A stretch of DNA of 64,000 bases. It comes from CAVXTT01 sp963764685. Its GTDB lineage: Bacteria; Bacteroidota; Ignavibacteria; Ignavibacteriales; Ignavibacteriaceae. Both the position numbers and the translations under genes were made by a program. Shown one piece after another: positions 46,791 through 54,298 of this stretch. Under the pieces are notes generated by a model. It saw nothing but the letters and a program-made list of their open reading frames with translations, ran no database searches and was not told the origin of the DNA. The DNA is taken from assembly GCA_963764685.1 (NCBI GenBank), contig CAVXTT010000029.1, positions 1 to 64,000 of the forward strand, in the 5' to 3' direction. Within the stretch, counting starts at the first letter, position 1, and each line of letters opens with the position of its first letter.

Positions 46791-47693
46791 GTGAATTACG
46801 AACAAAAAGCAATAAGTCTGTCAAATGAGCAGAAAAGGATTTTAACAGCAGGCGGCTATAACGTTTCCGGACCTGTCAAGGGAAGTTATTGTTATGAGCT
46901 TACTGCGTTGCGCGGTAAAGAAAAAGTTAAAGTGCTTACATATTTTAGTCTGAAGGGGAATAAAATTCTCCTCCAGGGTAATAAGGAATCAGAAATATAT
47001 AATGATATTCACCGCTTGATATTCGGTGAGTCCTTATTTACAGCAGATGATGAAACAATTGAGCCTGATGTATATATTGGTACTGATGAATCTGGTAAGG
47101 GGGATTACTTCGGACCGCTGGTAACTGCAGGAGTTTACGTGGATAAAAATGTTTCAGAGCAATTAAAGAAGGTCGGTGTTAAGGACAGCAAAGTTCTTAC
47201 GGAATTTGCCATCCGTAAATTGGAGTCAGATATTAAAAGCATCAGCGGCGGTAAATTTAATATTGTTGTAATAAACCCTGAGAAGTATAACGCACTGTAT
47301 GATAAATTCGGGAACCTTAATAAACTACTCGGATGGGCTCACGCAAGGGTACTGGAGAATCTTCTCTCAATCCAGGAAGCAGATACTGCCATCAGCGACA
47401 AATTTGGTGATGAGAGATATATAATCATTTCACTGCAGTCGAAAGGAAAGCAATTAAGATTACTGCAGTATCATAGGGCGGAAAAATATACGGCTGTTGC
47501 TGCAGCATCTATCCTTGCAAGAGGCAGGATGCTTAACTGGTTTGAAGCAGCCGGAAAGAAATACGGAATGGAAATACCCAAAGGAGCATCACCGGCAGTG
47601 GAAGCAGCAGCAAAAAAAATTAAAGAGAAATACGGCGATGATGTTCTTTATCAGCTGACAAAAAAACATTTTAAAACAACTAACAGGATTTGA
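46791..47693 (+). CDS. rnhC: Ribonuclease HIII
   Basis: The 300-residue protein has the N-terminal TBP-like domain of RNase HIII (about 1-90) and the catalytic domain starting with YIGTDESGKGDYFGPLVTAG; Asp99 and Glu100 are the first catalytic acids. Further motifs are VKDSKVLTE and YTAVAAASILARGRM. It cuts RNA in RNA-DNA hybrids. It starts with GTG at 46791 and overlaps the extended pfkA reading frame. In FCB bacteria, this enzyme is usually accompanied by RNase HII elsewhere. Confidence 0.94.
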   Translation: MNYEQKAISLSNEQKRILTAGGYNVSGPVKGSYCYELTALRGKEKVKVLTYFSLKGNKILLQGNKESEIYNDIHRLIFGESLFTADDETIEPDVYIGTDESGKGDYFGPLVTAGVYVDKNVSEQLKKVGVKDSKVLTEFAIRKLESDIKSISGGKFNIVVINPEKYNALYDKFGNLNKLLGWAHARVLENLLSIQEADTAISDKFGDERYIIISLQSKGKQLRLLQYHRAEKYTAVAAASILARGRMLNWFEAAGKKYGMEIPKGASPAVEAAAKKIKEKYGDDVLYQLTKKHFKTTNRI

Positions 47694-47701
47694 GGATCGA
47701 A

Positions 47702-48799
47702 ATGGCGGCAGTACAAAAGGTAAGAAGGATTGGTATTTTAACAGGAGGGGGAGACTGTCCCGGTCTTAATGCCGTAATAAGGGGAGTAACTAAACCTGCA
47801 CAGGATTACGGGATGTCGGTTATTGGTATTAAGGACGGCTTTGAAGGATTAGTAGAAGGCAGGGCGGCCGAGTTATCGAATGAGGATGTCTCCGGCATTC
47901 TTGCTACAGGCGGCTCTATGCTCGGTTCCTCTAATAAAGGGGACCCGTTCCACTGGCCTGTTGAAGCTGATGGGAAGATCCGTATTATTAATAAATCGGA
48001 AGCTGCACTGCGTAATTACCAGGCATGGAATATAGATGCTCTTATTGCAATCGGCGGTGATGGTACAATGCATATCTGCAAGAAACTCGGTGATATGGGG
48101 ATGAATATGATCGGTGTTCCTAAAACTATAGATAATGATCTAGATGCCACGGATATGACATTCGGACACGACTCTGCTGTTTATGTAGTTTCAGAAGCAT
48201 TGGACAGATTACATACCACAGCCTCTTCACATCACCGTGTTATTGTTGTGGAGGTAATGGGACGTTATGCAGGATGGATTGCATTAAACGGGGGACTTGC
48301 CGGAGGCGCCGATATTATTCTGATCCCGGAGATACCTTTCAGCTGGGAAAAGATATATGATAAAATATTGAACCGTGAGTTAATGGGAAAGAAGTTCAGT
48401 CTCGTCTGTGTTGCCGAAGGTGCGAAGGCAAAGGATGGAGAAATGGTTGTTAAGACCACTGACATTAAAAGAACAGATCCTGTTCAGCTTGGTGGTATCG
48501 GAGAGGTAGTGGCAAAAAAAATTGAGCAGAACACCGGCAGGGAAACAAGGGTAACCGTTTTAGGACATCTGCAAAGAGGAGGGAGTCCCACTCCATTCGA
48601 TAGAATCCTTGCTACAAAATTTGGTGTCTTTGCAATCGAGCTTGCATCTCAGAGAAAATTCGGACGAATGGTATCGCTTAAAGGGAATGAAATAAAAAGT
48701 GTTAATATTGAAGATGCGATATCAAAACAAAAGCTTGTACAAAAGGATACGCAAACACTTACTACGGCAAAAGCTATCGGGATTTCGTTCGGGGATTGA
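47702..48799 (+). CDS. pfkA: 6-phosphofructokinase with mixed active-site residues
   Basis: I start it at ATG 47702, where GAGG lies six bases upstream; an in-frame TTG at 47690 lacks an RBS. The 365-residue protein has GILTGGGDCPGLNAVIRG, IGGDGTMH, VPKTIDNDLDATD, and VEVMGRYAGWIAL. The residue equivalent to E. coli Gly104 is Gly (as in ATP enzymes), while the equivalent of 124 is Lys (PKTIDND, as in PPi enzymes). This Gly/Lys pairing belongs to the group III type, in which ATP is used in several studied cases but PPi use cannot be excluded. It phosphorylates fructose-6-phosphate in glycolysis. Confidence 0.93.
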   Translation: MAAVQKVRRIGILTGGGDCPGLNAVIRGVTKPAQDYGMSVIGIKDGFEGLVEGRAAELSNEDVSGILATGGSMLGSSNKGDPFHWPVEADGKIRIINKSEAALRNYQAWNIDALIAIGGDGTMHICKKLGDMGMNMIGVPKTIDNDLDATDMTFGHDSAVYVVSEALDRLHTTASSHHRVIVVEVMGRYAGWIALNGGLAGGADIILIPEIPFSWEKIYDKILNRELMGKKFSLVCVAEGAKAKDGEMVVKTTDIKRTDPVQLGGIGEVVAKKIEQNTGRETRVTVLGHLQRGGSPTPFDRILATKFGVFAIELASQRKFGRMVSLKGNEIKSVNIEDAISKQKLVQKDTQTLTTAKAIGISFGD

Positions 48800-48884
48800 T
48801 AGGTTCGATGGTTCGATAGTACGATAGTTCGATGGTACGATGGTTCGATAGTACGATAGTTCGATAGTACGATAGGTCGATAGT
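48800..48884. repeat. 8-bp tandem repeat array (GTACGATA/GTTCGATA)
   Basis: Right after the pfkA stop, about ten units of the type GGTTCGAT, GTTCGATA, GTACGATA, GGTACGAT run to 48884. The same family, in opposite orientation, occurs at 44244-44284. The rest of the gap to 49135 shows no gene. Confidence 0.85.
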
Positions 48885-49135
48885 AAAACCCTGGGGTTAA
48901 AAGATTTTTGGGGATTTAATCTGAGCATCTATATTTCCGGATAGTTCCAATCAGACTTTTTTTGTGACAGATAGCATAGAGCTATGCACAAATTTGAACT
49001 TCATCGGCTATACTGTTGTAGGTCTCATTTGGGAAATAGCATTAAAAGAAAAAATTATTATTTTAATACCTTCAGAACCGGTACACACCCGCCCCGGATT
49101 GATCTAAAAAAATAATATTCAGGAGATTTATTTTA

Positions 49136-50122
49136 ATGAGAAAGCTCGGCAAAGATGGCCCTGTTGTTTCCGATATTGGATTAGGCTGTATGGGAATGTC
49201 TGATCTTTATGGATCAAAAAATACTCGCGATGATAATGAAAGTATTGCAACAATCAGACAAGCTCTTAATTCAGGTATAACTTTTCTGAATACCGGAGAC
49301 TACTATGGTTCCGGGAATAATGAAATGTTGATAGCAGAGGCTTTAAAGGGCAATCAGCAAAAGCCATTCATAAGTGTTAAGTTCGGGGCATTAAGAACCC
49401 CTTCAGGAGGATTCTCAGGAGTGGATATCCGACCCGAGGCTGTTAAGAATTTTGCAGCATATTCACTTAACAGACTTCGGGTGGATGCAATTGATATTTA
49501 TCAGCCGGGAAGAATACCTCCAGGTTTTCCGATTGAAGAAACAGCAGGGGCAATAGCCGATCTGATAAAGGAGGGAAAGGTAAAATATTTCGGTTTATCG
49601 GAAGCCAATTCAGAAGTTTTAAGACGTGCTCATAAAGTCCATCCTGTTACTGCAGTTGAAATTGAATATTCACTTGCCTCAAGGGTTGTTGAAAAAGATC
49701 TTCTTAAAACTGCAAGGGAGCTTGGTGTGGGAGTAGTTGCCTATGGTGTTCTATTCCAGGGGACTTTTAACAGGAACTCTTAAAGGGCAAATTATGAGGC
49801 CACTGATTTCAGGGCGCACGCTCCAAGGTTTACGGGAAAGAACTTTGAAGAGAACCAAAGAAAGATAGATCTGCTTGAACAGTTCGCCAAAGAAAAAGAT
49901 TGTACATCATCCCAGCTGGCAATCGCCTGGGTACTGCACAGGGGAGAAGATATAGTACCTGTTGTCGGTACGACGAACAGGAAACGACTTGCAGAAAATC
50001 TTAAATCCCTTGAAATTAAGCTTTCTCCTGATGAGGTTCAGAAACTTAGTGATGCATTTCCCGAAGGATCATTTGCAGGAGAAAGATATGATGATTCGCA
50101 AATGCGCGTAGTTGTCCACTAA
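49136..50122 (+). CDS. Aldo/keto reductase (two compensating indels)
   Basis: The protein has about 328 residues. The N-terminal half reads SDIGLGCMGMSDLYG, and INFLNTGDYYGSGNNE type (GITFLNTGDYYGSG), with the catalytic Tyr in DYYGSG and a Lys-containing strand (SVKFG; the usual K-F site). The frame is lost at about 49757 (one G too many) and regained at about 49790 (one base too few). Read across, YGVLFQGLLTGTLKGQ and YEATDFRAHAPRF follow, then NFEENQRKIDLL and VPVVGTTNRKRLAENL, typical NADPH-binding C-terminus. It reduces carbonyls with NADPH. ATG 49136 has AGGAGA upstream. It shares an operon with the F420-type gene at 50153. Confidence 0.88.
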
Positions 50123-50152
50123 ATATTTAAGATTAACAAATAAGGAAACAAA

Positions 50153-50845
50153 ATGAAAATAGGTGTATTCGGAACAGGTATTGTCGGACAGACAATTTCA
50201 GAGAAACTTGTGCAGGTAGGAAATGATGTGATGATCGGGACCCGGGATAAGGATGCAACACTTACGAGAAAAGCAAAAGATAATTTCGGACGTCCCGGCT
50301 TTGGAGATTGGATAAGGAACAATCCTAAAGTAAAAGTAGCAGAGTATCCGGCAGCAGCAGAGTTCGCCGAACTGATTGTAAATGCAACAAATGGAATGGG
50401 ATCAATGCAGGCTTTAGAAGAAGCAGGGGAAAAGAATCTAAAAGGAAAGGTCATTGTGGATATTTCCAACCCTCTTGATTTTTCAAAAGGTATGCCTCCT
50501 ACTCTTTTTGTCTCTAACACTGATTCACTGGGGGAGCAGATACAGAGGAGATTTCCTGAAGCAAAAGTTGTCAAGACATTAAATACAATGAATGCATACG
50601 TTATGGTAAATCCCGGACTTCTTTCTGAGGATCATACAGTATTCCTGAGCGGAAATGATGCTGCAGCAAAATCAGCGGTAAAGCAACTGCTTAGCTCCTT
50701 TGGATGGAAAGAGCATAATATGCTTGATATGGGAGATCTAACAAGTGCGCGCGGTGTCGAGCAAATATTGCCCCTATGGGTAAGATTATTAGGAACACTA
50801 AAAACCCCAATGTTCAATTTTAAGATAGTAAAATCTGAAAAGTAA
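50153..50845 (+). CDS. NADP-binding oxidoreductase related to F420:NADP reductase
   Basis: The 230-residue protein starts with the Rossmann motif IGVFGTGIVGQTISEKL, then VMIGTRDKDATLTR, and a middle VIVDISNPLDFSKGMPP that matches the reductase-like family COG2085. The C-terminal VKTLNTMNAYVMVNPG is also typical. These proteins resemble F420-dependent NADP reductase but in bacteria without F420 they act as NADP(H)-dependent enzymes of unknown substrate. It has AAGGAA ahead of its ATG and follows the aldo/keto reductase by 30 bp, so a shared stress or detoxification role is likely (inference). Confidence 0.85.
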   Translation: MKIGVFGTGIVGQTISEKLVQVGNDVMIGTRDKDATLTRKAKDNFGRPGFGDWIRNNPKVKVAEYPAAAEFAELIVNATNGMGSMQALEEAGEKNLKGKVIVDISNPLDFSKGMPPTLFVSNTDSLGEQIQRRFPEAKVVKTLNTMNAYVMVNPGLLSEDHTVFLSGNDAAAKSAVKQLLSSFGWKEHNMLDMGDLTSARGVEQILPLWVRLLGTLKTPMFNFKIVKSEK

Positions 50846-51395
50846 ATTCTTTTTATAAGCCAGAATACCTTATGTTTTTTGGTTGGCCGCCTTGTGACCA
50901 TCCACACCGAGGCGTGTGAAAAATATTTCTCATAAACATGACAGATTACAAATGTGAAGTTTAAGCTCCAATAACTCTCTCCCCTTTTTCAAGGGAGAGA
51001 TTATCCCAAGGGGATCCCTATGAGAGATAGGGTTTCTTTTTATTGAGAGAATGCTGAATTATGAGTTGTTACACCTAAGCAGGGAACTCATCCCCCTGCT
51101 TACCCGTCTATGGCGTGACCCCCTTCCAAAGGTGGGCAGGTCAACCCCCGGGTTATAAATCATTTCGACCAGTTAAAGAATCCCTGCAAAATTCTTCTGT
51201 TTTTGTGATTCTCCAAATATAATTAGCTGAAAACGCAAATTTCTTTTATCGTTTGTAACCGTTCAGGCTCAGTCCCATTGGTTTAGACCTGTTCTTATAG
51301 CTTAATGAGTATTATCCCACCGGTTTAGGCGAACTCGCCCAATAAATATCCGAAATTTACATCGTTAATTTTTTAATCATAAAAGGAGTCATAAA
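50846..51395. other. Intergenic region with dispersed palindromes
   Basis: No credible gene seen. CTCTCTCCC/GGGAGAG (50974-50999) forms a hairpin, and TCCCAAGGGGATCCC (51002-51017) resembles the CCCAAAGGGATCCC palindrome found in the broken tRNA-Asp copy. The ATG at 51396 has AAAGGAG upstream. Confidence 0.5.
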
Positions 51396-51962
51396 ATGAA
51401 AACTTTAATATTTGCACTTTTTGTTACATTCATCACTGTACAGTTATCTGCACAGGATATCTCTTTCAGACAACCGGGGAACCTGAATCAGTTCTATACC
51501 GATCTGGTTGGAAAGGTTGCTACTTTAAATGGTGACTGGGGTTTATTCGGAGGAATGAGAGCTGGCTATAATATAAATAAAAATGTCAGCATCGGCCTTG
51601 CCGGATACGGACTGATACCCGAACAATTATCCGATTCCTATATCAATACTGACGAAAGGGATGAACTCCACTTAGGTTACGGCGGGGCAGAAGCTTCATA
51701 TAAATACGATCTGTCCGATAAATTCTCCTTAAGAGGTTCAATGCTGATCGGTGCAGGACGCGTAGATTATGAAAAAGCCGGCGGTAATGACTATTTCTTC
51801 ATAGCAGAGCCGGGTGCCTCAGTAAGTTACAAGATCACTGACTGGTTTGGTGTTGGTTACTCAGTTAACTACAGACTGGCATCAGGCGTGAAATATGCCG
51901 ACTTCTCCAATGCCAGTTTCAGCGGCTGGTCTATGGACCTCGGATTCAATTTCGGGTTCTAA
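51396..51962 (+). CDS. Small outer-membrane beta-barrel protein
   Basis: The 188-residue protein has a signal peptide (MKTLIFALFVTFITVQLSAQ) and alternating amphipathic strands with frequent aromatic ends (GLFGGMRAGYNINKNVSIGL, SYKYDLSDKFSLRGSMLIG, WSMDLGFNFGF). The terminal Phe and the strand pattern fit an eight-stranded OmpA/OmpX-like barrel. Partners and function unknown. A perfect hairpin follows 31 bp after the stop. Confidence 0.83.
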   Translation: MKTLIFALFVTFITVQLSAQDISFRQPGNLNQFYTDLVGKVATLNGDWGLFGGMRAGYNINKNVSIGLAGYGLIPEQLSDSYINTDERDELHLGYGGAEASYKYDLSDKFSLRGSMLIGAGRVDYEKAGGNDYFFIAEPGASVSYKITDWFGVGYSVNYRLASGVKYADFSNASFSGWSMDLGFNFGF

Positions 51963-51992
51963 CATCTGCAGGTAATTCTACAATATATATTC

Positions 51993-52021
51993 AGATTGGC
52001 GGATATAAATTCCGCCAATCT
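51993..52021 (+). terminator. Hairpin after the barrel protein gene
   Basis: AGATTGGCGGA (51993-52003) pairs perfectly with TCCGCCAATCT (52011-52021). There is no T-run right after, so termination strength is uncertain. Confidence 0.65.
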
Positions 52022-52062
52022 AAGGTTTAAAACTTAAGTACAATTAAAATAAGTAAACAATT

Positions 52063-52149
52063 ATGTTACGGGAAAGAATAGCACTCCTTATCAGTATAAT
52101 CTCTGTAACCATTGCTCTTCTTAGTCTCGTCTTTCTCCTGCTGGAATAA
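52063..52149 (+). CDS. Possible 28-residue single-span membrane peptide
   Basis: The frame reads MLRERIALLISIISVTIALL, then SLVFLLLE and a stop. It is a positively charged start followed by one hydrophobic span, as in small membrane proteins. No clear RBS is seen, so this may be chance. It lies between the barrel gene and the convergent AraC-type regulator gene. Confidence 0.3.
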   Translation: MLRERIALLISIISVTIALLSLVFLLLE

Positions 52150-52166
52150 AGTTATCAGGATTATAA

Positions 52167-53282
52167 TCAAACAGATACTGAAAGCTGCTGTCTGTATTGA
52201 GAAGGGGTTGCACCTGTTTGTTTCTTGAAGACAGTATTGAATGATGATTTCGAATTAAATCCTGCATCGAAGGCAATGGCAATCAGACTAAAATTTTCAG
52301 ATCCGGCTTCAGACAATCTCCTTTTTACTTCTTCAACCCTGTATCGGTTAATAAAATCATAGAAGTTTTGATTGAGACGTGTATTTAGTATCTCAGACAA
52401 GTTGTGTGAAGACATCGATAACTTATCTGCAAGATCCCTCAGGGTAAGTTCGCTGTCAAGGAAAGGCTTATCTGATTCCATTACACGCAGCAGATTTTTC
52501 AAATGGACCTGTGCTTCTGATTCTGTCAGGCCCGATTTCTGATAGCCGACTGTCTCCTTAATCTTCATCTCAGTTTTAGTAGTATCCTCTTCTGCTTTTT
52601 TGGCTTTCTCGAATATCTGCGGCTGGCGCAGACTGAAATAACCTATTGAATAGATCATCACAGATGCAGCCATATAAATCCACTGATCCATTTCAACATC
52701 TTTGCCGGATACCGTCCGTGCAACAAAACTGAAGATAACAATTCCCCATATTATGCTTAAGCCGATGGTTAAATGCCTCAGCCACTCAAGGTTAATCTTT
52801 TGAATGTTTGAAAATGAGTCCCTTATCCTCCTGTTATATTCAGTAACTACTTTTATTGTCAGAAATGTATATATAAACCCGTGCACCGGCTTAAGGTAGC
52901 TGATGTATAGTAACTCCGGCAGGGAGAAACCGGGATGTGTAACCAGTGAGATCTTAAACTCATTGCTTTTCAGATACACAAAAATAATTCCGTAAAGGAC
53001 TACCAAAATGAAAGGAACGAAATGAAGGTAATATCCGCGACGGAATGAATGATCATCCGAGCTTATCAGTCGTGAATAAATATAAAATATGGGTCCATAC
53101 AAAAACGGGAAAGCAAAGGTTGCTCCAATGAATTGAGGGTAATCCCGGTAATATCCGAAAAGCATATATGCAGAGTGGAAAACATCCAGGGAAAGAGCAA
53201 GAATTCCGGCTGCCAGTATAACATTAGCTGTATGATTAACCTTCCTCGTAAATAGAAGAAATGACAGGAGTATCCCCTGCAA
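52167..53282 (-). CDS. AraC-family regulator with membrane-spanning N-terminal half
   Basis: The 371-residue protein has about six to seven hydrophobic segments in residues 1-210 and, after a linker, a C-terminal AraC HTH (LTLRDLADKLSMSSHNLSEIL and IAIAFDAGFNSKSSFNTVF). Such membrane-bound AraC proteins sense signals at the membrane and are frequent in Bacteroidota. The start is unsettled: TTG 53282 lies inside what is normally the first helix, and going upstream the frame (VETILILGALQG) lacks ATG, GTG or TTG before a stop near 53340. A missed start by an indel is plausible. Target genes are not known. Confidence 0.83.
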   Translation of the reverse strand: MQGILLSFLLFTRKVNHTANVILAAGILALSLDVFHSAYMLFGYYRDYPQFIGATFAFPFLYGPIFYIYSRLISSDDHSFRRGYYLHFVPFILVVLYGIIFVYLKSNEFKISLVTHPGFSLPELLYISYLKPVHGFIYTFLTIKVVTEYNRRIRDSFSNIQKINLEWLRHLTIGLSIIWGIVIFSFVARTVSGKDVEMDQWIYMAASVMIYSIGYFSLRQPQIFEKAKKAEEDTTKTEMKIKETVGYQKSGLTESEAQVHLKNLLRVMESDKPFLDSELTLRDLADKLSMSSHNLSEILNTRLNQNFYDFINRYRVEEVKRRLSEAGSENFSLIAIAFDAGFNSKSSFNTVFKKQTGATPSQYRQQLSVSV

Positions 53283-53634
53283 AGCACCCAGGATTAATAT
53301 AGTTTCGACTAATCTGATTTTGACACCGTTCGTGGAGTTATGTTAATTTATAGGATTATACCAATATTTGCAAAAATGAGGCTAAATAAACCATTTAGAA
53401 TATATATATAATTGATAGTAATCAATATTTCCTTATCACTAAATTTTAACAATTGATCATTAACTAAGCCCTCCGGTCAAATAATACGAATAAAATTCAT
53501 CATTTTCGCTCAATTTTCGGTTGTTCTTCAACGATACTCTTTGAAATGATAAAACCTGGCATCGTTGATAAAATCAGAAAGGAATGCTCACGGAGCGCTC
53601 CCTACATATAAAATCTAAAACGAAAGGATCAAAA
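53283..53634. other. Divergent intergenic region
   Basis: AT-rich. Apart from the unresolved 5' end of the AraC gene I see no gene or repeat. It should hold promoters for both the AraC gene and the lipoprotein gene. Confidence 0.4.
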
Positions 53635-54174
53635 ATGGTTAACGAAAGGGTACATTATTTACTTTATTTCTTTGTCTTTCTGACAGTTTTTTACGGCTGT
53701 AGTAAAGACTCCGGCAATCCTGTAAACTCCAATAACTCAACCCCAAGAAGCGATATTCCAGAGCCGATAGCTAAGGAATGGTATGCGGGAGATTTACAAG
53801 TACAAACTTTTTTAATCCTTCAACCGGAAGTTTCTCTGCACCGTCAGGGACGGGAATATTTTTCAAGTTCACTCGGGACGGATATTATGAGAAAGGAGTA
53901 TTGCTGCAGTCATCTACTTTATGGATGTACATCAACCTTTTATGCTTTCAATAAAGGAACAGTTGTAATCGAAGGGAATAAGATGACTTTGTATCCCACG
54001 TATGGAAAGATTAAGAGTGAGGATAACTGTGTCTCAGAAAATAATTATGAAAAGCCGGATAATGTAACTACTGAAGTAATCTATTGGGAACTGGGATATG
54101 ATGAATTTAATCAGGAAACATTATGGCTTCGCTACGAAACAGGAGACCCTTCAGCATTTCATATACGTAACTAA
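53635..54174 (+). CDS. Small lipoprotein, middle part in a shifted frame
   Basis: Start ATG 53635 has AAAGGA upstream and gives a signal with lipobox VFYGC. In the unbroken frame, residues about 60-100 read as nonsense-like sequence. Shifting after the T-run at 53808-53813 gives FNPSTGSFSAPSGTGIFFKF, TRDGYYEKGVLLQSS and then, after a second shift near 53915, YGCTSTFYAFNKGTVVIEG. These match a lipocalin-like lipoprotein pattern, so two compensating base errors are likely. The true protein has about 179 residues. Role unknown. Confidence 0.72.
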   Translation: MVNERVHYLLYFFVFLTVFYGCSKDSGNPVNSNNSTPRSDIPEPIAKEWYAGDLQVQTFLILQPEVSLHRQGREYFSSSLGTDIMRKEYCCSHLLYGCTSTFYAFNKGTVVIEGNKMTLYPTYGKIKSEDNCVSENNYEKPDNVTTEVIYWELGYDEFNQETLWLRYETGDPSAFHIRN

Positions 54175-54202
54175 TTTCCTCGATCCTGGTGCCTTATAAG
54201 AA

Positions 54203-54242
54203 TGCCTTATGTGGTTGAATGAATTTGAAACCACATAAGGCA
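54203..54242 (+). terminator. Strong hairpin after the lipoprotein gene
   Basis: TGCCTTATGTGGTT (54203-54216) pairs perfectly with AACCACATAAGGCA (54229-54242), 12-nt loop. A T-rich stretch follows. It also lies near the end of the convergent peptidase gene. Confidence 0.88.
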
Positions 54243-54298
54243 CTTAATTCAATTTCTAATTTTTCGTCTGCACGTCCGCACGAGGATATACTTAACAA

